NCBI GenBank assembly: GCA_020853525.1 | Contig: JADYYS010000024.1 | Coordinates: 16,727-80,726 of the forward strand | Source of the DNA: Ardenticatenales bacterium | GTDB taxonomy: Bacteria > Chloroflexota > Anaerolineae > Epilineales > Epilineaceae | Length of the DNA stretch: 64,000 bases | Reading direction: 5' to 3' | In this document: positions 55,159 through 63,983 of the stretch, in pieces | Layout of the letters: the number at the start of each line of letters is the position of its first letter | Numbering within the stretch: the stretch's first letter is position 1 | Translations under genes and position numbers: made by a program | Notes under the pieces: model-generated | Databases searched by the model: none | Told to the model about the DNA's origin: nothing | Seen by the model: the letters and a program-made list of their open reading frames with translations, nothing else

Positions 55159-58100
55159 ATGGGCCGAGGCGCACGGGTCAGATGGCCGCTCGCTCGGGCG
55201 ATCACCCTACAGATCGCCGCCGCCGGCGCACTCGCGATGGTCGGCGTCGTCGTCGATGCCGGCCGTAGCGTCGACCCGACGGCCGGTATCGCGGGCGTTG
55301 CGTACCTGGCGGCACCGCAGCAGGCGGAGCCCTTCGCGGGCGCCTACCAGGCCCCCAGCCAGGTCGACAGCGGCCTGAAGGTCCACGTACCCGAGTGGGT
55401 CAAGACCGGGGCGCGCACGACGCGCCTGCACGTGATGAACACCGGCGCGGCGCCGGCCAACGTCCAGGTCGTCTTCACGACCGCGCCGGCCGGCCAGCCG
55501 GTCGCCTGCGGTGCGCCGTGCAACGTCGTCGTCCAGCCGCTCGGGGGCCACGTGTTCGACACCGCGCTCATGTCGATCCTGTCCCTGGGCGCAAGCGGCG
55601 CCGCCGTCCTCACGGCCGACCAGCCGATCGCCGTGGTCATCGAGGAGGCGCCGCGCGCGCCGGGCGGCGAGGACGTCGCGCTCGAGGCGGCGTGGCGGGA
55701 TGACGACGACGGCGGGCCGGCGAGCGCCGCGCTGCCGCTGATCGTCCGCAATGCCGACGGTGGGCTCGAGCAGCCGGGCGCGGCGCGGGTGTGGGCGCTG
55801 AACCGGGGCTTCGCGGGCGCGGCGCCGGTCCTCAACCTGCGGCCTTTTGCCGGCGGCGCCGGCGTCAACGCCCCGTTCGGCGCCGCGCCGCCGCATGGGG
55901 CGGTAGCGCTCGACGTCGCGGCGCTCGGCATCGCAGGCCTCGCGGACGGCGCCTGGACCGGCACGCTGAACAGCTCGCTGGCGGTGGATGCGCTGTCGCG
56001 CATCTCGTGGGCCGGTGGGCGAGTGGCGCTGGAGCGCGAGGCGCACCCGAGCACGAACCCGTGGGCGCCGCGGGTCCACAAGCGCGCCGGCGGGCGGTGC
56101 AGCGTCGTCACGGTCCAGAACCCGGGTCCGGCAGTCACCGTCGAGGTGAACCTGGTGACGGACGCCGCGTCCGTGTTCTTCGTCCAGCGCAACATCCCGG
56201 CCAACGGCGCCGCGCGGCTCGACCTGTGCGACGACGCCGACATCACCGTGCCGGACGGCTTCGCGGGCGCCATGCGGGTCCGGTCACCCGACGGCGCGCC
56301 GGTGGCCCTGGCCGTGGCCGACGAAGCGCAGGGCACGCGTGCGGTGGCGGCGCACGCCGGGCCGAACGTCTCGGAGCGCGCCGACGCCCTCTTCGCGCCG
56401 ATGGTCGGATCCGGCATCCCGCTCTTCCCCGGCGGTCCGACCGGCAGCACGAAGTTCGCGGTCGTCAACCCTGGCGGCCCGCCGGTCCAAGTCGTCCTCG
56501 AACTGTACGGCAGCGACGGCCCGTGCGCCGGTCAGACGTACATCCAAGGGCCGGTGACCGTCAACGCCAACCGCGCGGTATGGCTCGACGTGGATCCCGG
56601 CGCCGGCGGGACGCTGCCGGCCGGCTGCCGAGCGACGGCCAAGATCGAAGCGGTCGGCGGCGGTGTCCTGGCCGCGGTCTGGTGGACGGGCGACGGGTCG
56701 GGGCAGATCCCGACCGACACGCCGACGCCTTCGCCCAGCCCGACGTTGACCCAGACTTCGACACCGACACCCACGATCACGCCGACGCCGTCCATCACCG
56801 CCACGCCGACCGAGACGCCGACGCCCACGCCGGCGTGCGCCGTCCCGCCGGCCGGGCTCGTCGGGTGGTGGGGCTTCGACGAGGGCGGCGGCGGGCTGTC
56901 GGAGGACCTGTCGACGTTCAGCGACAGCGCCAACATCATGGGCGGCGCCCAGTGGATCACGGACGGGGCGGTGGGCGGCGCGCTGCGCTTCGACGGCAAG
57001 ACGCTCGGCGTCGGGCGGGTCTGGCCGTCCGATCAGCACCTGGACTTCGGCCCGGCGAAGGCCGGGACGGCGGACGGGGACTTCAGCTTGGATGCCTGGA
57101 TTCGCATCCCGGTCGGCACGCCGCTCGGCGGTTACCTGACGATCCTGAGCAAGAACGTGCCGAGCAGCTCGGTCGGCTACGAGTTCCTCGTGTCGACCGG
57201 CCAGCTCGGACTGCACCTGCATCCCGTCGGCGCTCCGCTGAGCTCGCCGTTCGGCCGCTGGTCGGTGCCCGTGGTCAAGGCCGACGGCAAGTGGCACCAC
57301 GCCGCCGTGACGGTCGACCGCGACGCGGCCGGCGGCATCACCTTCTACCACGACGGCGCGAAGGTGGCGAGCACCGGCACGTGGTCCCTCTCGCAGGCGT
57401 CGCTCGTGAACAGCGATCCCGTGCGGATCGGCTTCGGACCCTCCTGGGGGTCAGGAAGCCAGTATGGTCAGTTCATCGGCGACATCGACGAGGTCGAGAT
57501 CTTCGACCGCATCCTCGGTCCGAACGCCATCGCCGCCATCTTCGATGCCGGGTCGGCCGGCAAGTGCCGTGACCTCGTCGACTGCCCGATCGAAGTGATC
57601 TACGACCCCACCCCGACGCCGACGCCGACGCCGGCCTTCGCCGCCGCCGGGCGGCCCGACGTGTCCCTCCGCCCGGCCGATCTCGCCCAGGCGACCACCC
57701 CGCCCGGTCCGATCGCGCTCCTGCGCCGCATCCGCAGCGACGTGCTGGCGCACGCGCTGGTCGGGTATCGAGCGGTGCACCTGTACGACCGGCACGGCGA
57801 TGCGGTGGCCGCACTGCTGCTGACCGACCCGGCCCTCGCCGCCGAGACCCGCGCCCTCGTCGATGCCGTCGCCCCTGTCTTCGCCCCGCTCGTCGATCCG
57901 GCGGCGCCGACGCCCGTCCTGACGGCGGACGACGCGCGCCGCATCGGCGAGGTGCTCGACGTCCTCGCACAGCGCGGCGGCCCCGTGTTGGCGGCGGACA
58001 TCGCGCCGTGGCGCGGACGGTTGAACGGCTGGGTTGGCCTGTCCGGCCCCGCGATCTGGCGGTCGGTGACGGCGAACACGGTGGCGTTCCTGCCGTACGC

Positions 58101-58176
58101 CGGTCGCGACCGGGACCTTGCGCCGCCGCCGTCGGCGCACGATGAACCGGCGGACTGGGCGTTGCCGCACCGTTGA
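55159..58176 (+). CDS. Secreted LamG-domain protein with Ig-like modules
   Basis: A 1005-residue exported protein. GGAGG seven bases upstream fixes the ATG at 55159; an N-terminal hydrophobic signal follows (ITLQIAAAGALAMVGVVV). Residues ~60-515 form repeated beta modules with paired Cys (VKTGARTTRLHVMNTGAAP, CSVVTVQNPGPAVTVEVN). A Thr/Pro linker (~518-555) leads to a laminin-G/concanavalin-like domain (~560-800: GLVGWWGFDEGGGGL, SLDAWIRIPV, WHHAAVTVDRDAAGGITFY). A second short linker precedes an alpha-helical C-terminal domain ending in VAFLPYAGRD. Probably binds carbohydrate or protein at the cell surface. Confidence 0.82.
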   Translation: MGRGARVRWPLARAITLQIAAAGALAMVGVVVDAGRSVDPTAGIAGVAYLAAPQQAEPFAGAYQAPSQVDSGLKVHVPEWVKTGARTTRLHVMNTGAAPANVQVVFTTAPAGQPVACGAPCNVVVQPLGGHVFDTALMSILSLGASGAAVLTADQPIAVVIEEAPRAPGGEDVALEAAWRDDDDGGPASAALPLIVRNADGGLEQPGAARVWALNRGFAGAAPVLNLRPFAGGAGVNAPFGAAPPHGAVALDVAALGIAGLADGAWTGTLNSSLAVDALSRISWAGGRVALEREAHPSTNPWAPRVHKRAGGRCSVVTVQNPGPAVTVEVNLVTDAASVFFVQRNIPANGAARLDLCDDADITVPDGFAGAMRVRSPDGAPVALAVADEAQGTRAVAAHAGPNVSERADALFAPMVGSGIPLFPGGPTGSTKFAVVNPGGPPVQVVLELYGSDGPCAGQTYIQGPVTVNANRAVWLDVDPGAGGTLPAGCRATAKIEAVGGGVLAAVWWTGDGSGQIPTDTPTPSPSPTLTQTSTPTPTITPTPSITATPTETPTPTPACAVPPAGLVGWWGFDEGGGGLSEDLSTFSDSANIMGGAQWITDGAVGGALRFDGKTLGVGRVWPSDQHLDFGPAKAGTADGDFSLDAWIRIPVGTPLGGYLTILSKNVPSSSVGYEFLVSTGQLGLHLHPVGAPLSSPFGRWSVPVVKADGKWHHAAVTVDRDAAGGITFYHDGAKVASTGTWSLSQASLVNSDPVRIGFGPSWGSGSQYGQFIGDIDEVEIFDRILGPNAIAAIFDAGSAGKCRDLVDCPIEVIYDPTPTPTPTPAFAAAGRPDVSLRPADLAQATTPPGPIALLRRIRSDVLAHALVGYRAVHLYDRHGDAVAALLLTDPALAAETRALVDAVAPVFAPLVDPAAPTPVLTADDARRIGEVLDVLAQRGGPVLAADIAPWRGRLNGWVGLSGPAIWRSVTANTVAFLPYAGRDRDLAPPPSAHDEPADWALPHR

Positions 58177-58204
58177 CGCCCATCTAACACCGAGCCGCTA
58201 CAAT
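58173..58204 (+). promoter_or_regulatory. Possible promoter of the dnaJ-like gene
   Basis: TACAAT (58199-58204) is a good -10 box. TTGACG (58173-58178) upstream is a good -35 sequence, but the spacer is 20 bases, longer than optimal. It lies directly at the end of the LamG gene. Confidence 0.4.
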
Positions 58205-58269
58205 CGCGCCCACAACCCCCGTCGCGCCGCGTGCCGTGCGGCGCACCTCATGGGCATGACGCATCCGAC

Positions 58270-59304
58270 ATGGACTACAAGGACTACTACAAGATCCTCG
58301 GCGTCCCGCGCACCGCCGACGACAAGGCGATCCGCCGCGCCTACCGCAAGCTGGCCAAGGAGAGCCATCCGGATCTCCATCCGGATGACACGGCCGCCGC
58401 GCAGCGCTTCAAGGACGTCGCCGAGGCGTACGAGGTGCTGGGCGATGCCGACAAGCGCGCGAAGTACGACAAGTTCGGCGCGGCGTGGCGCCAGGCCGAG
58501 CGGGCGGGCGGCGCCGACGGCTTCGATTGGTCGCAGTGGGGGGGGCCGTCGGGAGGCGTGGCCGGCGGCGGTCGCGGCCGCGCGCCGGGCGGGCAGCGCT
58601 CGAACGTCCGCAACCTCTCGCCGGAGGACCTGGAGGCGATCTTCGGCCGCGGCGGCGGCGGCGGCTTCTCCGACTTCTTCGAGTCGCTCTTCGGCGGTGG
58701 GATGGGCGGCGGCTCCGGCGACCCGACGATGGGCGGCCGGACGTCGCGAGGCAGTGCACAACATGGGGCGCGGCCGTCGATGCCCTCCCGCGGCGGCGAC
58801 CTCGAAGCGGCCGTGCCGATCACGCTCGCCGAGGCATACGGCGGCACCGCGCGCCAACTCCAGCTGGACGGCCGCCGGCTCGAGGTGCGCATCCCGCCCG
58901 GGGTAAAGACCGGCAGCAAGGTCCGGGTGCGCGGCGAGGGCCAGCCGGGGCAGGCGGGCGCGGGCGATCTCTTCCTCATCGTCGAGGTGCAGAGCGATTC
59001 GCGCTTCCAGCGGGACGGCGACGACCTGCGCACGACCGTCAAGGTGCCGCTCTATACGGCGCTCCTCGGCGGTGAGGTCGACGTGCCGATGCCGGGCGGC
59101 GGCGCCAGCGCGCGCCTGACGATCCCGCCCGAGACGCGCAACGGCCAGCGCTTCCGCTTGTCGGGCAAGGGCATGCCCCTTCTGCGCGCGCCCGAAACGC
59201 ACGGCGACCTGTTCGTCACCGTCGACGTCGAGTTGCCGCGCGACCTGACGGACGAGGAGCGGCGGTTGATCGGCGAGCTCGCCAAGCTCAGGGCGGGCGG
59301 TTGA
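58270..59304 (+). CDS. CbpA-type DnaJ co-chaperone
   Basis: A 344-residue J-domain protein. The J domain (1-70) has the HPD motif at 33-35 that activates DnaK ATPase. A Gly-rich region (about 75-175, GGGRGRAPGG, GGGGGFSDFFESLFGGG) follows, then two C-terminal client-binding beta domains (GGDLEAAVPITLAEAYGG, RLSGKGMPLLR). The four Cys-zinc repeats of DnaJ are missing, so it is the class B, CbpA-like type. DnaK is not in the window. It is translationally coupled to the next gene. Confidence 0.93.
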   Translation: MDYKDYYKILGVPRTADDKAIRRAYRKLAKESHPDLHPDDTAAAQRFKDVAEAYEVLGDADKRAKYDKFGAAWRQAERAGGADGFDWSQWGGPSGGVAGGGRGRAPGGQRSNVRNLSPEDLEAIFGRGGGGGFSDFFESLFGGGMGGGSGDPTMGGRTSRGSAQHGARPSMPSRGGDLEAAVPITLAEAYGGTARQLQLDGRRLEVRIPPGVKTGSKVRVRGEGQPGQAGAGDLFLIVEVQSDSRFQRDGDDLRTTVKVPLYTALLGGEVDVPMPGGGASARLTIPPETRNGQRFRLSGKGMPLLRAPETHGDLFVTVDVELPRDLTDEERRLIGELAKLRAGG

Positions 59305-60335
59305 GCGACGCCCCGCCGCCCATCGCCTTGGCCGTCGTCGCGTCCTCCGGCCACGACGATCCCGGCCACCCCGAACACGCCGGCCGCATCCCGGCCATCG
59401 TCGCGGCCCTCGCCGCCGACGGCTGGGGCGACCGCCTGCCCCGCCTCAACGTCGACCCCGCCACCGAGGACGCCCTCGCCCGCGTCCACGACCGGCGCTA
59501 CATCGATGCGCTTCGCGCCGCGATGGCGCGCGCGCCCGGTGTGATCGACCCGGCGCCGACGTACGTCACGCCGTCGTCGTTCGACGACGCGCGCCTGTCC
59601 GCGGGCGCCGCCATCGCCGCGGTCGACGCCGTGCTCGACGGCCGCGCCCGCAGCGCCTTCGCCCTCGCCCGACCGCCCGGCCACCATGCGCGCCACGCCG
59701 CGGCGATGGGGTTCTGCTTGCTGGGCAACGTCGCCGTCGCCGCCCGCCACGCCCAATCGCGGGGCATCGGCCGCGTGTTGATCGTGGATTTCGACGTCCA
59801 TCACGGCAACGGGACGCAAGAGATCTTTGTCGACGACGGCAGCGTCGTCTTCGTCTCATCGCACGAGCGGGGCGCCTATCCGGGCACGGGCGCGCTCGAC
59901 GAGGTCGGCGAAGGGGCGGGCCGCGGGGCCACGGTGAACGTGCCGCTGCCGAGCGGCGCGGGCGACGCGGCCTTCGATCGCGTCCTGGCGGATGTCGTCG
60001 CGCCATTCGCCGAGCGCGTGCGACCCGAGCTCGTCCTCGTCTCCGCCGGCTTCGACGCCTCGTTCCGCGACCCCCTGGCGGGCCTGATGGTCAGCGGCGC
60101 CGGCTTCCACGCCGCTACGAAGGCGCTCGCCGACATCGCCGCGCGCCACGCCGAGGGCCGGATCGCGTTCGTCCTCGAGGGCGGCTACGACCTGCCGGCG
60201 CTGGGCGAGGGCGTCGTGAACGTCGTGCGGGCGTTGCATAGGCGGCCGGCGTTGGCGGCGTTGGGGCGATCGGAGCGGGCGGAGCCGTCGGTGGAGGCGT
60301 TGATCGATGCGGTGCGGGGGCGCCATCGGTTGTAG
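59301..60335 (+). CDS. Histone-deacetylase-family deacylase
   Basis: A 344-residue zinc-dependent deacylase of the HDAC/AcuC/acetylpolyamine amidohydrolase family. Zinc ligands are Asp165 and His167 (VDFDVHHG) and Asp252 (SAGFDAS). The charge-relay His128-His129 are in RPPGHHA, and the transition-state Tyr is in EGGYDL near 296. The start is a TTG that overlaps the dnaJ-like stop as TTGA, a rare coupling. The stop TAG is provided by a GTAGGGGC-family repeat. The substrate (protein acetyl-lysine, polyamine or another amide) cannot be told. Confidence 0.9.
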   Translation: MSDAPPPIALAVVASSGHDDPGHPEHAGRIPAIVAALAADGWGDRLPRLNVDPATEDALARVHDRRYIDALRAAMARAPGVIDPAPTYVTPSSFDDARLSAGAAIAAVDAVLDGRARSAFALARPPGHHARHAAAMGFCLLGNVAVAARHAQSRGIGRVLIVDFDVHHGNGTQEIFVDDGSVVFVSSHERGAYPGTGALDEVGEGAGRGATVNVPLPSGAGDAAFDRVLADVVAPFAERVRPELVLVSAGFDASFRDPLAGLMVSGAGFHAATKALADIAARHAEGRIAFVLEGGYDLPALGEGVVNVVRALHRRPALAALGRSERAEPSVEALIDAVRGRHRL

Positions 60336-60358
60336 GGGCAGGTCCCCGTGCCTGCCCC
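60332..60358. repeat. GTAGGGGC-family hairpin at the 3' end of the HDAC-family gene
   Basis: GTAG edge overlapping GGGGCAGG (60335-60342), which pairs with CCTGCCCC (60351-60358). The TAG (60333-60335) is the stop codon. The core closely matches the copy after prs. Confidence 0.82.
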
Positions 60359-60457
60359 GCAGGCCCCCCATTCCACACCCCGCCCCGGCCAACACAATCG
60401 GCCACCGCAACATCGACCAACGCCACGATCGGCGTGCCGGCCACGCAACGATGCGCA

Positions 60458-62392
60458 TCACACGTGGTAATGGATGTCGATCACGACGATGTTCGGCTCC
60501 GCGTGCAGCCGCCGCCGCAGCATGTTGGCCGTCTGGTTGTGCAGCAGACGCTCGATGGCGTTGCGCGGGATGAACTCCGGGACGACGACGGTCACGAGCT
60601 GGTTCGGGTACTCCTCGGTGCTGACCTCGATGATGTACTCGACCAGCCGGTCGATGATGTCGCGGTAGTCGTAGTTGATCAGGTGGATCTCTTCGTCCTT
60701 CGTCAGCTCTGGGAAGCGTGCCCAGCGGCGCAGGATGCGGGCCTGCTGATCGTCGTCGGTGATGATCGCCACGGCGCGCACGTTCTGGCTCAGCTTTTTG
60801 GCGTACTTCAGCGCCCGCAGCGTGCCCCGGTGGACGTCGGGTATGGGCACGATGACGACGTCGGCGACATCGGTCAGGCTGTCGAGGGTGGCTTCGCGCT
60901 CGTTCGTCGAGAGCATGTCGGCAACCCGGCCGTAGTGGCGGTGGATGGCCAGGAACGACCAGACAAACAGCGGGATGAGGAGGGCGATGATCCACGCGCC
61001 TTCGAGGAACTTCGTGGCCGTGATGACGACGAGCACGACGCCCGTCACGAGCGCGCCGGTGGCGTTGAGGATCCGCTTCCAGCCGACGTTGCGTTCGTGG
61101 TGCAACGTTGTGACTTCGGTGCGCAGCGTCTCGCCTGGCTTCAGCCGGCTGACCTTGCCCCAGAGCACGACCATGCCGGCCTGCGACAGCGTGAAGCTGA
61201 TCATCACGCCGATCGCGTACAACGGGAGCATCCGGATTTCCTCGGCTCTGAAGGCCACCAGCACGACGACGGCGATCAGCGTGAGCAGCAGGATGCCGGA
61301 GCTGTATACCAGCCGGTCGCCCCGGTTCTGCATCCAGCGGGGCATATAGCCGTCGCGGGCCAGGAAGAAGCCGAGCCGCGGGAAGTCCTGGTAGCCTGTG
61401 TTCGCTGCGAGCAGAAGGATCAGAGCCGTGAACGCCTGAACCCAGAAGTACAGCACACGGCCGCCCGACAGGTTCTCCGAGACGCCGTTCGTCATCTGCG
61501 ACAGAATGCTCTCGCCTTCGTCGGTCGGGATCAGCGCCATGTGCGTGGCCAGCCACGAGATGCCGATGAACAGCGTCATCGCGATCACGGCCATCCACAC
61601 CATCGTCGTGGCTGCGTTGCGGGCCTCCGGCTTCCGGAACGCCGTCACGCCGTTGGAGATCGCCTCGATGCCGGTGAGGGCCGTGCAGCCTGCCGCGAAT
61701 GCGCGCAGCAGGAGCCACGTATAGGCCAGCGACCACGGGTCGATCGCCACCGATGCCGGCAGCACCACCGGGTGGGCGTCCAGCGGGGGCAGGCCGAACA
61801 GGCCGTACATCCGCGACAAGCCGAGCAAGATCGTGACGAGGACGCCGGCCACGAAGGCGTATGTCGGGAAGGCGAACACCGTTCCGCTCTCGCGCACACC
61901 GCGCAGGTTGATCCAAGCGATGAGCAGGACGGCCGCGATGGCCAGCGGCAGCCGCAGTTCCACGAGGGGAGGGAACGCCGAAGTGATCGCGCGGATGCCG
62001 GCAGCGACCGACACGGACACGGTGAGGACGTAGTCCGTCATGAGGGCCGCGGCGGCGAAGAGCGCGACGTGCTGGCCGAGGTTGTCCTTGGCCACGGAGT
62101 AGGCGCCACCGCCGTGCGGGTAGTGGTGGATCGTCTGGACGTAGCTGGTGCACACGAGCGCGATCAGCGCCGCGATGCCGAGAGCGATCGGCATCGTCAT
62201 CGCCAGGGCGCCGGAGCCCAGGACGATGAGGACGTGCATGATGGCCTCGGTGGCGTAGGCGTTGGAGCTGATGGGGTCCGAGGCGAAGATGGCCAGGCCG
62301 CGGACCTTGTCCAGTCGCTCGTGAGCGCTGGCGCTGGTGGGAAAGGGTCGGCCGATGAGGATGCGCTTCAGGCCGTCGGGGTTGACTTGCAT
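60458..62392 (-). CDS. KimA-like potassium importer (APC superfamily)
   Basis: A 644-residue membrane protein with about twelve helices and a ~150-residue cytoplasmic C-terminal domain. Many segments match Bacillus KimA (YdaO): RILIGRPFPTSASAHERL, ASDPISSNAYATEAI, YPHGGGAYSVAKDNLGQ, LTGIEAISNGVTAFRKPEARN, LAANTGYQDFPRLGFFLARD and, in the tail, VIVPIPDVHRGTL and FIPRNAIERLLHNQTA. KimA imports K+ with H+, and its tail binds c-di-AMP. In some bacteria a c-di-AMP riboswitch precedes it, but I see none here. Divergent from terC. Confidence 0.85.
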   Translation of the reverse strand: MQVNPDGLKRILIGRPFPTSASAHERLDKVRGLAIFASDPISSNAYATEAIMHVLIVLGSGALAMTMPIALGIAALIALVCTSYVQTIHHYPHGGGAYSVAKDNLGQHVALFAAAALMTDYVLTVSVSVAAGIRAITSAFPPLVELRLPLAIAAVLLIAWINLRGVRESGTVFAFPTYAFVAGVLVTILLGLSRMYGLFGLPPLDAHPVVLPASVAIDPWSLAYTWLLLRAFAAGCTALTGIEAISNGVTAFRKPEARNAATTMVWMAVIAMTLFIGISWLATHMALIPTDEGESILSQMTNGVSENLSGGRVLYFWVQAFTALILLLAANTGYQDFPRLGFFLARDGYMPRWMQNRGDRLVYSSGILLLTLIAVVVLVAFRAEEIRMLPLYAIGVMISFTLSQAGMVVLWGKVSRLKPGETLRTEVTTLHHERNVGWKRILNATGALVTGVVLVVITATKFLEGAWIIALLIPLFVWSFLAIHRHYGRVADMLSTNEREATLDSLTDVADVVIVPIPDVHRGTLRALKYAKKLSQNVRAVAIITDDDQQARILRRWARFPELTKDEEIHLINYDYRDIIDRLVEYIIEVSTEEYPNQLVTVVVPEFIPRNAIERLLHNQTANMLRRRLHAEPNIVVIDIHYHV

Positions 62393-62491
62393 GGGATGGG
62401 GCTCGTGATTTCAGGTTGCCACGCCGGCGGCGCGGGGGTCGCGATCGCGACGGGTGGGGCCGTGGATGGATTCGCGCGGCTGTCGCCCGAC

Positions 62492-62500
62492 TGGTATAGT
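62492..62500 (+). promoter_or_regulatory. Extended -10 promoter for terC
   Basis: TGGTATAGT is an extended -10 element (TGnTATAnT). No -35 is apparent, as usual for this type. It would give a leader of about 190 bases before terC. Confidence 0.55.
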
Positions 62501-62506
62501 CACGCG

Positions 62507-62699
62507 CCGCGGCGCTGTAAAGTTTCGGGCCGCGGAATCAACGGACGGGCGCAGGCGGGACCGCGGTGAGCGCAACGGGCGACGGTCTCGCCTTTTCGTT
62601 GGGTCGCGAGCGGTCGCGCCGGCATGCGACCACGGTCGATTGCGGCCCGGGATCGAGACCGGATGCGGTCGCAATTCGGGCGATGGAGGGAGGGCGGAC
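62507..62699 (+). promoter_or_regulatory. Long structured terC leader
   Basis: About 190 bases of non-coding leader rich in complementary GC segments, including ATTGCG ... CGCAAT arms (near 62639 and 62668) and GGGCCGCGG ... CCGCGG. Leaders of terC/alx genes often hold the yybP-ykoY manganese riboswitch, but its GGGGAGTAG hallmark is not seen, so this is only a candidate regulatory leader. Confidence 0.35.
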
Positions 62700-63692
62700 G
62701 TGCCATCAGTGCCAGCGTTGGGCTTCGGACCGTGGTCATGGGTTCTTTTCATCATGTTCGTCCTCAGCCTGCTGTTCGTCGACCTGAAGGTACTCCACCG
62801 CAACCCGCACAAGGTCAGCGCGCGCGAAGCGGGCCTGTGGACGCTCGTGCTCGTCGGCCTCGCGCTCGCGTTCGCCTATCTGGTCAGCGTGCGGCACGAG
62901 GGCGGTGCCCAGGCGGCCACGGACTTCCTGACGGCCTATGTCCTCGAGCAATCGCTGTCGATCGACAACATCTTCGTCTTCGTCATCATCTTCGCGTCGT
63001 TCAGCGTGCCGGCCGAGCTGCAGCACCGCGTGCTCCTGTGGGGCGTGCTCGGCGCGCTCATCCTGCGCGCGGTGTTCATCCTGACCGCCTCGGCCTTGAT
63101 CAGCCGGTTCGACTGGGTCCTCTATATCTTCGGCGCCATCCTGCTCGTGACGGCCTACCGCTTGGTCTTCAACGCCGAGGAGGAGATCGACGTCGAGAGC
63201 AAGTGGGCGGTCAAGCTGGCGCGGCGGCTGCTGCCGGTCACGAGTCGTTATCACGGGTCCAAGTTCTTCATCCGCGAGGCCGGCAGGCTGACCGCCACGC
63301 CGCTGTTCGTCGTCCTGTTCATGGTCGAGACGACGGACGTGATCTTCGCCTTCGACTCGATCCCGGCCGTCTTCGGCGTGACGAGCGACCCGTTCATCGT
63401 CTTCACGAGCAACGTCTTCGCCATCCTCGGCCTGCGCTCGCTCTACTTCGTCCTGCTGGGCGCCGTCGACCGCTTCCACTACCTCAAGCCCGCCCTGGCG
63501 TTCATCCTGGCCTTCATCGGCACGAAGATGATCCTGGAGCAGCTGCCCAAAGCCTGGCCGGTCCACGTCGACATCTCCAGCCAGTTGTCGCTGGGGGTGA
63601 TCGCGGCGACGCTGGCGGTGGCGGCGCTGGCGTCGATGCTGCGGCCGCCGGGGGGCGGGGCAGGGGCGACGGAGTCGTCGGCGGAGGGCTGA
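62700..63692 (+). CDS. TerC/Alx-family membrane protein
   Basis: A 330-residue protein with about nine helices. The family motifs are present: EQSLSIDNIFVFVIIF, and ETTDVIFAFDSIPAVFGV with its acidic residues inside the membrane, which are thought to bind metal. TerC proteins take part in tellurite resistance and, more generally, in Mn2+ export and metal loading of secreted enzymes. The GTG start at 62700 follows GGAGGGAGGG. The gene is preceded by a long leader and divergent from the KimA-like gene. Confidence 0.93.
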   Translation: MPSVPALGFGPWSWVLFIMFVLSLLFVDLKVLHRNPHKVSAREAGLWTLVLVGLALAFAYLVSVRHEGGAQAATDFLTAYVLEQSLSIDNIFVFVIIFASFSVPAELQHRVLLWGVLGALILRAVFILTASALISRFDWVLYIFGAILLVTAYRLVFNAEEEIDVESKWAVKLARRLLPVTSRYHGSKFFIREAGRLTATPLFVVLFMVETTDVIFAFDSIPAVFGVTSDPFIVFTSNVFAILGLRSLYFVLLGAVDRFHYLKPALAFILAFIGTKMILEQLPKAWPVHVDISSQLSLGVIAATLAVAALASMLRPPGGGAGATESSAEG

Positions 63693-63762
63693 CGCCGTCT
63701 TGGGGCGGCAGGGCGGCAGGGCGACGACCCCGTGGATGCAGACCGTTAGCGAATCGGCGGCA

Positions 63763-63834
63763 GATCACAGTGATCTGGTGCTGGATCACAGTGATTTAGC
63801 GGCAGATCACTGTGATGTGGCGCCGATCCACACG
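63763..63834. repeat. Array of three phased ATCACnGTGAT palindromes
   Basis: Units of 21, 21 and 20 bases (63763-63783, 63784-63804, 63805-63824), each starting GATCAC, and a terminal GATCCACACG. The cores ATCACAGTGAT, ATCACAGTGAT and ATCACTGTGAT are odd-centred palindromes two helical turns apart. Non-coding; it lies in the 308-base stretch after terC, which otherwise has no gene. Confidence 0.75.
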
Positions 63835-63951
63835 TGGAGTTGACCCGGCTTCGCGGACACCTCTCTGGCCATCGGCGAGGGCGTCGGGAAAGATGTGTAA
63901 CCGGAAGGTGACGTAGGGTCGGAGGGAGAACGGTCTCCGGACGATGGCGAT

Positions 63952-63983
63952 CCGGGCCAGGGCGCATGGGCGCCCCGGCCCGG
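63952..63983. terminator. GC-rich hairpin near the right edge
   Basis: CCGGGCC (63952-63958) pairs with GGCCCGG (63977-63983), and GGGCGC (63960-63965) with GCGCCC (63970-63975), with one mismatch and an ATGG loop. It may be a terminator or part of a repeat whose continuation lies outside the window. Confidence 0.4.

Noticed and set aside
62393..62700. c-di-AMP (ydaO) riboswitch upstream of the KimA-like gene
   Set aside because: None of the conserved ydaO segments could be found on the minus strand; a covariance search would be needed to exclude a divergent one.
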